NCBI GenBank assembly: GCA_030374765.1
Contig: JARGXX010000068.1
Location: 4,960,001-5,024,000, forward strand
Direction of reading: 5' to 3'
DNA: 64,000 bases
Source of the DNA: Agarophyton chilense
Taxonomy: Eukaryota; Rhodophyta; Florideophyceae; Gracilariales; Gracilariaceae
The notes beneath the pieces are model-generated. The model saw only the letters and a list, made by a program, of their open reading frames with translations, had not been told where the DNA came from and ran no database searches. Shown here one piece after another: positions 49,901 through 59,284 of this stretch (position 1 is its first letter; each line of letters opens with the position of its first letter). A program made the translations under genes and the position numbers.

Positions 49901-52900
49901 CCTCCTTACCTTCAGCTTCGATTTTCTCTTTCTCTACGTTTTGAGCTGCGTGTTCTTCGTCGTTTTTTTCCTTTCCCCCGACATTGCCCAAGTTTACTCC
50001 CTCTTTGTGTGCTTTCAGCATGGCCATACGCTCCGAGTGAGCGTCATCATGGAAAGCTTCTTTCTCCTTCTCACAGCTTTTGTTCCCATCTCGATCGAAA
50101 ACATCTTGCGTATTGTCAGACGAATTCGTTGGGCTGCTCCTCGGTTGAGACTCGGGCAAGTTTGAAACCTTGGATCGTGAGGTCAAGGCGAGCTGACGCA
50201 AGCGCTCAGCAAGATATTGAGAATAAAGTTTCATAAGAGCTCCACTTGTTCCCTCCTCCCGACAACATCCTCGATCTACAAGAGCCCTTAGACAAAAAGA
50301 CGTAGCAAAAAGCCGTTTCGTAGTCAACGATCTCATCTGCTGTGATTCAGGGTCCTGAGAATATTTGTCGTAAGATATCCGGCAATACTGGTTTACTAGA
50401 AAGCATCGCACGAAGGCTAGCATGCATCTAGTAAAACCCAGTCTTTTGTTCTTTTGCGAGGCCCCCAATTCAGATATGGGGGCAGAGAACTTAAGGATGG
50501 GAATCTTCGTAGTGAGAAGCTTTGTCAGAGAGATCAGAGTTATCTCGGCAATCGAAGTGGCGCTTTCCATCGACCAGCCGCACACGACTTCTTCCAGGTT
50601 CCAAATATCGGAACTTGAAGGGTTGGCGATCTTTTTGGTTACTAGAGCGTACTTTCTTATGAGAACCAGAAGGTCAGCCAATCGAACTTCGCAAGATCCG
50701 CTGTTGGTTTGCAGTTTTTCGTTCTCATTAAACTCGTCTCGCAGTTGTGCAGCATAGAAATGAACTGCCATTCGCAGCCGTACTGAGAAACATAGAAGTT
50801 CTCCGACAAGATCAGCAGCTTTCGCACATGCTTCACCAAACACCTTTAATCGTGGTTCTAATTCGATTTCGGCATCCAGGCGTTCTTCCCATTTTCTGTG
50901 TTCCAAAGTCGTCGAGAATTCGGTGGCCAAGTCGTTTTCGTCCCATTTGTCAAAATCCAGAGCTCTGATTGAAGCATTAACTGAGGGTGCTAGAATCTTA
51001 ACTGTACGAATTGCAGCTTGCTTATCGCCTTGGGCAACCTTGGAAAATTCAGTTTCAGCTTTTTCAAGATCACCTGCCCGTTTTAGTCTGGATATTCTTT
51101 CGTTGATAACGTTTCGAAGCGTGTTGAAAGAGTATCCCGATAATTCTGGCCCCGCTGCTTCAGGGAGAGAATCGCCCCCTTCACCGTTTTCAAGATTCTC
51201 AAGGAGAACCAAAGCTTCATTTGCTTTCTCAAAAGCTGTTTGCATCTTGCCACAGCACTCATTTAGGTTTGCCCGCACCCACGTTAGGCGGAGTTTCAGA
51301 AAGTCCGGTTCTTTTTCGATATCGAAGTCTACAGCCACATGCGACAGCAACCGAGACGCCTCTTTGAATCGTCGCTCTTTCGCCTTTCCGGCTTTCTTTC
51401 CGGATAATATCATGGCCTCTATTACGAGAGCAGTTGTCGATATTGAACCGGGCATATGTAGTTGCAGTCTTTTCCGTATAGCAGACCATAACAACGCAAG
51501 AGACGATGAGTACTGGGCAACCTGGATTTCAGCGAGTTTATTCAAAGTTCGCAGCATTAAATCGGCAGGTCCACTGTTCTTTTCCGGGAAAAGGTCAACG
51601 AAGTTATGTACTTGGTCTGCTTCTGCTCGCTCATCAATGATGGCATTCCAAGCACAAGTACGTTGTACTTGTTTCGAGTTGAAAGCAACAGTGCTATTTC
51701 GCGAACATTTTTGCTTCGTGGAACACGATCGGCTTTCATTCCTGGTTTCGCAGTCCTCCTCTTCTCCAAAACTATTATTCGATAAGTTTAAAAGAGTTCT
51801 TATGAGTTCGATATCCATTTGTGTGCTGTCTTTCGCACCGGTTGCAGTTCTAGTTAAACGACGCTCTTCGTCTTGGTTCTCTGTATGAATTCTGCCCCGA
51901 TTTGATCGTCGCAGTTCAGGTTTCTTGGGTTGTCCGGATTGAACGTCTTTCCCTGGTTGCGATTCGTCTTCCACCTTCGTAGGTTGTGATAGCCCGACAT
52001 TCGCAAGGGCTTTAGTACTCTGAATTCCATGGTTACCAGCATTGACGACAGAAGCATCATCCTGCTGTTTTTGATTTTGGTTCTCTATGATTGACTTTGT
52101 TGATTTGTCGTTCTTAAAAGAGCGACTTGCGATGTTCGCATCGCGCCGATCTTCGTCGTTCGCCGGTGATGCTACGTCGTTCTGCCTTTCTAAACCTTCA
52201 TCAGATTTTGAAGTTGATACCAAATCAATGACTTCCCTTTCATCGGGAGAAGAGGGCACAATGACAACAGTGTCATTGTTGTTTGCATAATTCGAAGAAC
52301 CCGGACAGAGCTCTTCATCCACGTCGAAAACAACGGGATGGGAAATATCGTGAGTCTCATGTGATGCGCTAAATGATACACGAGTTTCTAGACATGAAAT
52401 TAGAGCATCTACCAGACAGGCCCATGAAAGTTCCGACAAGACGATTCGCTCAGGAAAGGTTGGCTTTGATTTTTCTTTGTACGCATTTATCTGCCTTCGA
52501 CGATTAGAGAGACAAAGAGAAATCTGCGGCGATAGCTTTTCGATGTTAGGTTTGATTACATCTTCATCAGCATCGAATATTGCACATAAAACAGCTTGGT
52601 AATCGGACTGCGCAAGCCAATGACGAGGTCTCATTGACAAAGCAACCTCATATGCCCTCCTTGCTACGTGCAGACGGCCCGTCTGAATGGCTGCACGTGC
52701 AGTTTTCAACCAAGTCAAGAAATCAGTGTTGTCGTCGTCAAGAGCTTGAGAATAGTTCTCTAGAGCATGGTCGTGGTCGTTTAGTCGAACATAGACATCT
52801 GCCAAATTGCGATAAACCACATAACGTAAGCGACGCTCCCAAAGAGGCGTTGGGGGACGGGGTCTCTTTCCCAATCGCTGAGTTCGTGATTCTGAGAGGT

Positions 52901-53060
52901 TTTGCACGATTTCGGTGAGAGTGGTCTTCGCGGTGTGAGAGGGTGCATTGAGAGCGGACTCATACTTTGTAAGAAGGCGATTTTCTCGCTGTTCTGGAGT
53001 CTCGACTTTAGAAACTGACGGCTTTCGGGCGGAATTGGATGTTGCCCATTGTTGAAGCAT
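46953..53060 (-). CDS. CABIN1/HIR3-like subunit of the HIRA histone chaperone complex
   Basis: The product has 2,035 residues in a single exon. The N-terminal 180 residues carry TPR helices of the CABIN1/HIR3 type: RLRYVVYRNLADVYVRLNDH, ALENYSQALDDDNTDFLTW and RAYEVALSMRPRHWLAQSDY. The rest is a long helical solenoid. Two low-complexity linkers interrupt it: one at about residues 260-440 rich in Ser, Asp and Lys, and one at about 1010-1120 rich in Glu and Lys. In yeast and animals this subunit scaffolds the HIRA complex, which deposits histone H3.3-H4 outside replication. The family call rests on the TPR block and overall size (human CABIN1 is about 2,200 residues, yeast Hir3 about 1,650). 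Other TPR scaffolds are not excluded. Confidence 0.75.
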   Translation of the reverse strand: MLQQWATSNSARKPSVSKVETPEQRENRLLTKYESALNAPSHTAKTTLTEIVQNLSESRTQRLGKRPRPPTPLWERRLRYVVYRNLADVYVRLNDHDHALENYSQALDDDNTDFLTWLKTARAAIQTGRLHVARRAYEVALSMRPRHWLAQSDYQAVLCAIFDADEDVIKPNIEKLSPQISLCLSNRRRQINAYKEKSKPTFPERIVLSELSWACLVDALISCLETRVSFSASHETHDISHPVVFDVDEELCPGSSNYANNNDTVVIVPSSPDEREVIDLVSTSKSDEGLERQNDVASPANDEDRRDANIASRSFKNDKSTKSIIENQNQKQQDDASVVNAGNHGIQSTKALANVGLSQPTKVEDESQPGKDVQSGQPKKPELRRSNRGRIHTENQDEERRLTRTATGAKDSTQMDIELIRTLLNLSNNSFGEEEDCETRNESRSCSTKQKCSRNSTVAFNSKQVQRTCAWNAIIDERAEADQVHNFVDLFPEKNSGPADLMLRTLNKLAEIQVAQYSSSLALLWSAIRKRLQLHMPGSISTTALVIEAMILSGKKAGKAKERRFKEASRLLSHVAVDFDIEKEPDFLKLRLTWVRANLNECCGKMQTAFEKANEALVLLENLENGEGGDSLPEAAGPELSGYSFNTLRNVINERISRLKRAGDLEKAETEFSKVAQGDKQAAIRTVKILAPSVNASIRALDFDKWDENDLATEFSTTLEHRKWEERLDAEIELEPRLKVFGEACAKAADLVGELLCFSVRLRMAVHFYAAQLRDEFNENEKLQTNSGSCEVRLADLLVLIRKYALVTKKIANPSSSDIWNLEEVVCGWSMESATSIAEITLISLTKLLTTKIPILKFSAPISELGASQKNKRLGFTRCMLAFVRCFLVNQYCRISYDKYSQDPESQQMRSLTTKRLFATSFCLRALVDRGCCREEGTSGALMKLYSQYLAERLRQLALTSRSKVSNLPESQPRSSPTNSSDNTQDVFDRDGNKSCEKEKEAFHDDAHSERMAMLKAHKEGVNLGNVGGKEKNDEEHAAQNVEKEKIEAEGKEDDFKNEKNKKQERTADISELRAEDGENGCCIHAEEHQIGTKRKQGEEKRTKKDGNEEADGGDDDDTLISQIDSSYKWRNVTVIRRELAQCYQCLYQIPDLELTSFYTHGGPADLWLEEGCRVSRHIGLQFTSGDPMNIVPVIDAEACCSVYFFYRKKIFEAIGQRRRDGGRGKKLREVLSRLAESLPETPPSNVHLLPFKTLNEIVMDVISSDGDISRGAAENVTRLEEEWNRGLTSKTDISVDKRTKNVQLSILYFEVFTLHALSTMGTHDVEYKKQKSAERRKSPKEVAERLISAYSDCLVALRSRPWSIGAWILLGRIFVETADLALDERELSLSSFGLYRPGDLSTFDEKISSINAIFGRAEASFAFAESLLCHPWAQKATINLIPINSALVLGQAFQVECEWDGFGDDCDLFGLFGLTNATTCRPRLIGEYHPNAATEKDDCQRLAAIRFGCSALSILRLRELRYFHMHWTQSTLETRFLTHPRNRYPNEITRLASAALTQLLEARKLCGIDQDQPSGLKNVQVSDSNQTNAENGTLSFGHTPEIARSGKAENSNQKKFLWYYIFLEAKLMRKEGRPAKDYLPVFHRAMEENKILRESTRQPLDIEPIYKLHAARMKILRAITDSINEAATLSLLEKYRFSPQGRPILVDEGNRKHDEDWIIERKIAIAEDIILAMQFCANPKSEMMYSEFFFKSTFCKSVLLVEVLKDTKTALLELDKLFGTESALRALDQGPDGVYRGYFYRMWNYHYTDTGIEPAIESERKLVRWRGKMLGLYGNLLKNVGEWRLLAAIISRLKRRNSEDLPVDGALLDDLIEAYAVTSRSSILISMEKSIVTDPSAFEFSYRRTWDIYAESLRISQGMKRVGICLSRGELNETGGERLLKSGRPKCLAAIHTALRLEHIRWKSAVEDTAIDMNSMRALPSSGSLFSLPILTRQCYLETLQESASKWPLEEKITKLLLRRITELSSVEVGGHPG

Positions 53061-53761
53061 AGTCCTTTGGTGTAAAACTGCTCAGCTATGCTCCACAAAC
53101 TCGATTCGGGAAGAGCAATATGCAACGAGTTAGTTCGCCCAAGAGCATTTGCTTTGAGTGAGTCAATTCAAAGAAACATCAAGACATTCACATGGCATGG
53201 CATCTCGGAATGCTCATCACAAGTTCCACCCGACAATTGCGTCGGTAACGTAATGGATCAAGTTGGCGCCATGAAAAACAGGCTGCTCGTCATTTCTGCT
53301 TACAGTACCAAACGGAGCAATTTCTTCATGCGTGCTCAATGTCCGTGGCACTTTTTGATGGTATACCTTACGTAATATACGTATCAAGGGCTGACTTCGA
53401 CAAACCAAATGCGTAGAAATCAGGTATCGCAACAAAGCTTCTATAGATTTATTTGCTCATACCTCCCAACACATCAGCCTCCCTTGCCGTCCCTCCGCCA
53501 GCACGGCGGCAGCATGATCACTTTCCCCACGCGCTCACCACTCATTCCCCTGGCGGCTCTGCAACTATAACTCTTGAACTGACTGGAGGATCCATCGACC
53601 CATCCGCTATCTATGCCTTGCTCCATCAGGTTCACTAGATAGAAACCAGAGCCTCCAACTCCTGCTATTTCGTCGTCTCCGTCGGCAATGCGAAATCAGC
53701 TTTGATTCACCATTACTCTTCTCCCAGAGCTCCCAACAAATTACTTCCGGTCAAAAATTTC
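53061..53761. promoter_or_regulatory. Shared 5' region of the CABIN1-like and ABC ATPase genes
   Basis: About 700 bp between divergent starts. A plus-strand open stretch at 53453-53638 without ATG ends next to a donor-like cag/gttcac and could be a non-initiating exon of the ABC gene, but this is weak. No other feature seen. Confidence 0.35.
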
Positions 53762-55042
53762 ATGCTCACTTTGCTCGCTATGAGCGCCTTCGTTCAGTCG
53801 CTTCCCTGTGGAGGATCTAAGTTCATTGCGACTGACCCGACCCTCAAACTTGGCAATCTGAAGTGCTCCCGCAACCGAGCTCTGCATCGCACCCCGAACC
53901 CCGTGGTCGAGCCATCCATGATCCTGGATTTGTTCAGAGTATCCGAACCCTTGGACATCTTATCCCTCGCGAGGGATCACCCCGCCGTCAGCGTCACTAA
54001 TCTTCGAAAGACCTTCAAGAAGCGAGTCAAAGGTCCTGACTCAAAGAAAAGACAGAACCTCAACATCACCGCCGTCGACAATCTCTCGTTCTCCGTGGAA
54101 AGAGGTCGAATTCTGGGCTTGCTTGGCCCCAATAGCAGTGGAAAGACTACTACGCTTCGATGCATGTCCACACTTGCTTCGCCGGATGCAGGCTCGATCA
54201 AGTACTACGGCATTGATTCCGTGAAACAGGCACCCCTTGTACGAAACATGATAGGCTATGTGGCACAGAGTGCGGGTTTGGACAAAGTTCTTACGGGGAG
54301 AGAGCATCTCCAGATGTTTGCGAACCTTGCCCATCTCGACGGTCGCGAAATTCCATCCATCATTGAAACGCTCATTGAATTGTTTTCTTTGGAAGACTTT
54401 ATTGACCGACAAACAGGCGTGTACTCGGGTGGTGTAGTAAGGCGTCTTGATTTGGCTATAGCATTGTTGCACCAACCTCCAGTCCTTATTCTTGATGAGC
54501 CAACTGTCGGCCTGGACATCGAAACACGTCGGGTCATCTGGGATGTGCTCCGTTCATGGCGCGACGATGGCGGTACCGTCATTCTTTCTTCCCATTATTT
54601 GGAGGAAGTCGACCTCCTTTCGGACGACATCATCATTTTGGAGAAGGGTCTCATGTTGGCGCACGGTTCTTCAACTGAGTTGAAGAACAGTCTAGGTGGC
54701 GATCGAATTTCTGTGCGATTGAAGGAGTTCGCAGGCTTAGAAAGCGCGGAGAGCGCGTGCCGCATTCTTAAACAGCGTGGTCTAGTGCAGAGTGCAGTCA
54801 TCAACCGCCTTAAAAACAACTCCTTGGAGTTGGTCGTAGACCCGAGAAATGCACGAATTGGGTCTGAAATTGTACACTGTCTTGGGGAAATTGGATTTGA
54901 GAGGCTGTTTAGTTTTGCTCAGAGTAAGCCTAGCTTAGACGACGTTTACCTCGCTGCAACCGGCCGATCATTGCTGGACGCTGATACAGAAGCGAAAGAT
55001 GCACGTTCCGAAAAGTCAATACGACAAGAAAACATGGCCTAG
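53762..55042 (+). CDS. ABC transporter ATP-binding subunit, DrrA/CcmA-like, probably plastid-targeted
   Basis: The product has 426 residues with first ATG at 53762. The first 80 or so residues are a variable leader (MLTLLAMSAFVQSLPCGGS) of the kind expected for plastid import. The ATPase then shows Walker A (GPNSSGKTTTLR, about residue 121), Q-loop (VAQSAGLDKVLTGREHL), signature YSGGVVRRLDLA (about 221), Walker B LILDEPTVGLD (about 243) and H-loop LSSHYLEEVD (about 277). All catalytic residues are present. The C-terminal extension ending SFAQSKPSLDDVYLAATG is typical of DrrA-like half-transporters. The membrane partner is not in the window. Cyanobacteria and algal plastids have relatives of this type. 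It converges with the DUF1995 gene, 121 bp away. Confidence 0.88.
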   Translation: MLTLLAMSAFVQSLPCGGSKFIATDPTLKLGNLKCSRNRALHRTPNPVVEPSMILDLFRVSEPLDILSLARDHPAVSVTNLRKTFKKRVKGPDSKKRQNLNITAVDNLSFSVERGRILGLLGPNSSGKTTTLRCMSTLASPDAGSIKYYGIDSVKQAPLVRNMIGYVAQSAGLDKVLTGREHLQMFANLAHLDGREIPSIIETLIELFSLEDFIDRQTGVYSGGVVRRLDLAIALLHQPPVLILDEPTVGLDIETRRVIWDVLRSWRDDGGTVILSSHYLEEVDLLSDDIIILEKGLMLAHGSSTELKNSLGGDRISVRLKEFAGLESAESACRILKQRGLVQSAVINRLKNNSLELVVDPRNARIGSEIVHCLGEIGFERLFSFAQSKPSLDDVYLAATGRSLLDADTEAKDARSEKSIRQENMA

Positions 55043-55163
55043 AGCGAGCTTAAGGTGAATCGCTGCGATGGTTTTGGAATTGTTGAGCAAAGCAGTATGT
55101 TGAAAAGAAACAAGGGTAGGTGGACAGTATGGATAAAGATAAAGATGTACATTAAGAAAAAAA

Positions 55164-56171
55164 TCAGAAGAATCCAAACGGCCGCTGAGCCTTTCGTTTC
55201 TTTTCTTCTTTGATCTTGGCCAGTATTCGACCGTCCAAGGGCAAGAGCTCCCTACAAGCAAGAGTCATAAAAGGCCAGAACCCCGCTTCGCACCCAGCGT
55301 AAGGCGTGCGCCAGTAGCCGTTCATGGATTTTGTCTGTGCATGTCTGTTGAATGCAAAATTGTCGACACGCCATTGTGATGGTCGCCATTGGTTGTCGCA
55401 GTCTCCTACCCATTCATACTCAAAAACAGATATTTCAATGAACACTTGCCAGGGGGCATCGTAGTCGGATAGCATTACGGCACTTTTGTGCATGGCTCGC
55501 ACAACGTAGGTATCTACAAAAGGGTGCACGGGGGAAGCGAGGGGTTCGTCCAGAAACGAATTGAGAAGAATGATGGCATCGGCCTTGACCGATGCCAGAC
55601 TCTTGAGCAGCGACGCGTGCTTAGACCGCACTGCGGCTAAGATGATTACGCGATGTTGCTCGGGTCGTTGAGGCTTGCTCAGGGCGGCGATGACGTCATG
55701 GTGGTCAATGTGATACACGGCATGAACCCAGGGCACTGGGTGGGTGAGCGGGGCGGCATGAGTGAGCACGAGGTGAATGCAGAGCCCCTTGAAGAGGGTT
55801 GCGTAGTGGAAGGCTAACAACGCAGTCTCGGCGTGCGAGGCGGCGATAGGAGACATGCGGTACCAGTGCTTGCGGGTGCGACCCATGGGGAGCTCGACGC
55901 GAAGGTGAGTGTGGCCTGCGACAAGGGCGCGGGCGGTTGCAGCGTGCGCCTGCCGCAAGGCATGCTCGATTGTCTGCGGGATGAAGGCAGCGCTTTCGAC
56001 ATCGGGACGGGGCGTAGATGGTGGAAGTGGCCCCTCGCGTAGGGTGGGTTGCGCGCGTTGGTGGGGCGAGCGGCGGGGCGGTCGGCGGGGCGTAGATGGG
56101 AAACAGCGGTGGCGCACCAACAGGAGGCGCGCAGGCAGCGCCGTAAAGGCAGGTGGGGGGATGCGCCACAT
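55164..56171 (-). CDS. DUF1995-family protein, probably plastid
   Basis: The product has 335 residues; the first in-frame ATG is 56171 (MWRIPPPAFTALPARLLL). A leader of about 55 residues rich in Pro, Arg and Ser with almost no acids fits a plastid transit peptide. The domain then runs in the usual order: IEHALRQAHAATARALVAGH with LRVELPMG, a middle with RVIILAAVRS and AIILLNSFLDEP, then DTYVVRAMHKSAVMLSDYD and PWQVFIEISVFEYEWVGD. DUF1995 is found in cyanobacteria, algae and plants; the plant member LPA3 helps photosystem II assembly, but the exact group here cannot be set. The C terminus ends in a basic, Phe-capped tail. Confidence 0.7.
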   Translation of the reverse strand: MWRIPPPAFTALPARLLLVRHRCFPSTPRRPPRRSPHQRAQPTLREGPLPPSTPRPDVESAAFIPQTIEHALRQAHAATARALVAGHTHLRVELPMGRTRKHWYRMSPIAASHAETALLAFHYATLFKGLCIHLVLTHAAPLTHPVPWVHAVYHIDHHDVIAALSKPQRPEQHRVIILAAVRSKHASLLKSLASVKADAIILLNSFLDEPLASPVHPFVDTYVVRAMHKSAVMLSDYDAPWQVFIEISVFEYEWVGDCDNQWRPSQWRVDNFAFNRHAQTKSMNGYWRTPYAGCEAGFWPFMTLACRELLPLDGRILAKIKEEKKRKAQRPFGFF

Positions 56172-56231
56172 GAGGGGGAGGGGGGATACTGGTGCGACGA
56201 AGAAGTACGCCGAGATCGAGCTGCGTCGGTA

Positions 56232-56243
56232 GGGGGGGGGGGG
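56232..56243 (-). repeat. C12 tract (sense strand) before the DUF1995 gene
   Basis: Twelve G on the plus strand, hence twelve C in the gene's own direction, 61 bp upstream of its ATG. Confidence 0.9.
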
Positions 56244-56508
56244 TGTCCTGGAGATTGACCTCCGCAAAAACTAGCGGAGATTCGAAGGTATTTTCCGTGA
56301 CTGCAAAGAGGACGAGGTAAGAGGGTAACCTTCTCAGATGCTTGAATTGAGACAGGGTTCAAAAGGGAACACGTGGTCAACTAGGAGTCTGACACTAGTC
56401 TTTGAAGAAAGCAAATCAATGCTGTTCAGTGCGGGAGAAGAAACTACGTTTTGAGTTAAGCACAACGTGGAACTCCATTGATGGCGGTAGGGACGGGCAG
56501 GTCTTACT

Positions 56509-56847
56509 ATGCCTCCGTCGATGCGGGTGCAAGCAATTCTGCACAAAAACAGATGTTTACGACGTCATGAAGAAGCTAAAAAGGGTCACCGAGCGCTCGC
56601 GCATTTGAAAAAACGCAAACCTATTCGTACTTTTGCTGCAGCACTTGGGCTCTCCGTAACAACCACACATTGCCTTAGTAAATCACACGAAACTCATGCC
56701 ACTGTGAAGCTCCAAAAACTTCTCAATCCAACGCAAGCGCACAAAGATCGTCGCACTGTACTTGAGCCAGCGGATGAAACATGGATCATGGAGAAACCCA
56801 TTCATGAGGCTAAACATAACTTTGCGGTCGACAATCACCAGACGTGA
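56509..56847 (+). pseudogene. Possible remnant of a mariner-like DNA transposase
   Basis: A plus-strand open stretch contains LKKRKPIRTFAAALGLS, then VTTTHCLSKSHETHATVKL and a Leu-Asn-Pro block. This resembles the second helix-turn-helix of plant mariner-like transposases (RxTIRSLAxALGVxxTTLxR). The DDE catalytic part was not found downstream, and the next 200 bp show no matching frame, so the copy is truncated. The call is tentative. Confidence 0.25.
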
Positions 56848-58113
56848 AGGCTTCAAGCGCGAATTGCAGATGATGAAAGGAGAGAATTGAAAAACAAACT
56901 TCTTTTACCCTCCTGTCATTCAGAGCCAGAAACACAGCCATCGCTTTCCGGTTCTCTAACACTCCAACCGGAGGGCGATTGGCGGCAGAACCATACACAC
57001 ATGTTCGCTGTTTTGCGATGTTCTTTTGATAGTGCCAAAAAAAATATGGATTGTTAGACGACCCTCACAAGGTATAGAACTTTAACGAAACCTGTATTCT
57101 CCCGGAGTTCGTGGAAAGAATTTAGTGTTATGCACAATTTAATACTAATAACGGTGACCGCAGAAAAGCACTTAAAGACCACGGTATGGAAGTCACAGCT
57201 GTAATAACCGCTTCGGTGGGTGGAGATGTGGATTCTCTTCTTCTGGTTGTGTCATGGAAGCATCTTACGGTGAGCTGTTTGCGACCCCTCTCTACTATAG
57301 AATTCATATTTGCTGCGGATGTACCTTACTGGTTGGTAAAAAATGAGTGGTGCCCTGGCAACTTTAGTATAATTCTCAGAAAGAATGAATCTGTACGAAA
57401 AAAAAACATTATCGAAATTGTGAAGCATCTCAATGAAAACATTTGTACGATTGTTTTAAAGCATCTTCACGTCTTGTTGCTAATAGAAGGCTATATCTCT
57501 AGGACAGGATTCACGGGGCTCTGTAACGCAATGACGGGTGGGTCAGCGTACGGGTCTCGACCGGTGATAGCATGGTAGAGTGGGTGCTAAGGTTCGAATC
57601 GTTGACGACACCATTCCCAGAGTACTTGGTGCAAGGGGCTGTCGTTTAAAGCGTAGTCCTACAGGTCCGAACTACGTAAATGATGGCTTGAAGACCAGTT
57701 GGTAAAACTAATATACCAAAGGGGGTTAGTTAGTATCCTAACGGTGCCCACCCTACTCTAAAGAAGAAGCGTCACTCGAGCAAAGGAAATAGTACTGGCG
57801 AGGCGCTGGGATCTCCCTGGAACCGTAATGCTAATTTAATACACTAATTAAAATAAATTAATAATCTACATGATTCCAGCGGAGGTCAACCCGTCCACGT
57901 GTTGCCTGTAAGATACCTCGGGATCCGGCGGCTTACATGGCTCAACCTTCATCTTTGCCCCTTCACATATCTCCCTCCTTAGGATTCGGCCGTCCCGGCC
58001 AAGTCCAGATGGCCTCATGATTGACCCAGGGCACGCGAGCACTTCGTTGCTTCCGGTACCATTGGGCGCGACGAGATGTCACGTCGTCATTGCCTGCGGG
58101 GATGCGAGGAAGC
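56848..58113. other. Decayed, transposon-rich intergenic stretch
   Basis: AT-rich in its first part and around 57828-57868. One plus-strand ATG frame of 130 codons (57186-57578, MEVTAVITASVGGDVDSL) shows no family and may be chance. Near 57566-57601 there is a tRNA-promoter-like pair of motifs with spacing too short for a tRNA. No intact gene is supported. Confidence 0.35.
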
Positions 58114-58720
58114 TTAAGCTAACCATTGGCTCCGAATGGCAATTAATTTTCCTAAGGACTGAAACTCCCGCGTTGAATGTTTCAGCTTAATATCCATCAG
58201 CTGCACAAGCGCGGCGGCTTTCTCGTTTGTAGGAGCAAATTCAAGAACCATCTCAAGCTTCAAATCTTCAAGCGTCTGAGGGTTCTGATTTTCGCGTTCT
58301 AAACGAAGAATCCACGATACTGTGCGGTCCTGCAAGTGACCTTCGGCCAAAGCCACAATTTTTCTTCAGAGTACTTACACACGGTTCCGTACTTTTCGAT
58401 TGAGTAAAAGAAACTTTTTACTCGCTCAGACTTGCGGTCGGCAGTAGTCCCTTTGAAAAGCGGAACCGGTAGAGACTTATAAGCATTGGCGCCAGTATTA
58501 CTCTGGTTTCGGGCAGCATTCTGACCATTGTTTAGCTGCGCCTGAAGATTCTTCATGAGATTAGCCTGCTACTGCACTGTCGTTTGCAAGACAGTCAGTT
58601 GTTGCTGGAACTGTGAAGCATCAGCTTGCTCCAAATCATGGTTGGTGTCACCTTTCCTACGTCTGCGCGTTACTGCGCTCATTTCTGCCCAGGTGTTTTT
58701 CAAATCGTTAGATTCTACCA
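58114..58720 (-). mobile_element. gag remnant of an LTR retrotransposon
   Basis: The minus strand encodes stretches of a retrotransposon Gag: QQQLTVLQTTVQ, then SLPVPLFKGTTADRKSERVK, then ALAEGHLQDRTVSWILRLER and ALVQLMDIKLKHSTREF. The order and the Trp/Leu pattern fit Retrotrans_gag capsid domains. It is broken in several places and no pol part follows. It differs from the gag of the left chromovirus and so is another family or lineage. Paired LTRs were not found. Confidence 0.6.
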
Positions 58721-58838
58721 AATGTAAGAGAGGAGAGATAATGAGGACTGAACTTCTAGTTTACACACTGCCACGATGAATCCTACTGCTTCTATCGTTG
58801 CGGCACAAATTATGTAGCTTATATAGACATGTTTGTGA

Positions 58839-58888
58839 CCGCTTATATGTTTGAATCGGATTCAAACATATGAATTTGTAATAAGCGG
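58839..58888. repeat. Nested inverted repeat
   Basis: A perfect 13-bp palindrome arm pair (atatgtttgaatc / gattcaaacatat, 58845-58871) has a one-base centre. It is enclosed by ccgcttat (58839-58846) and ataagcgg (58881-58888). It lies next to a TATA-like ttatataga at 58818 and to the gag remnant, so it may belong to that element's control region. Confidence 0.7.
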
Positions 58889-59284
58889 TTCCTACGTAAT
58901 AAAAAATAATTGGATGTCACGTAATACTATATTACACTTCCTTCATCTCCTCTTTCTTCCTTTGGCGACCCTCCGTGCTTCGTCCACCGTGGTTCACGCC
59001 TTTCAGACCGTTAAGGTCAATTCCGTCACCTCGTCTTCTCATCGTGGTACTTTTTCATAGGTCGCGCGCGATGCCAAACTCGCCTTTTGAAGGGCAACGT
59101 CCTCCAGGGAGGTTTTTGGGGACTTAAGTTTTTTCCGGAGCCTCCGGCATGCAAACTCGTTATGAGTAGGAGTAATCCGTTTTCACGGCGATGGCCGGAA
59201 CGCCGGTGATGCACCGGCGGGACCGGGTGCCATACACGTGGCCGCAGCGCCCGCGCGACACGTTGCCGCCAGATTGGCCCCTTT
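58889..59284. other. Spacer between transposon remnants
   Basis: About 400 bp with CT-rich and GC-rich patches, including a self-complementary ccggcg-type segment near 59190-59235. No gene seen. Confidence 0.35.

Noticed and set aside
57541-57610. tRNA gene: an A-box-like tagcatggtagagtggg followed by ggttcgaatc
   Set aside because: The two motifs are only about 10 bases apart and no cloverleaf can be drawn around them. At most a decayed tRNA-derived fragment.
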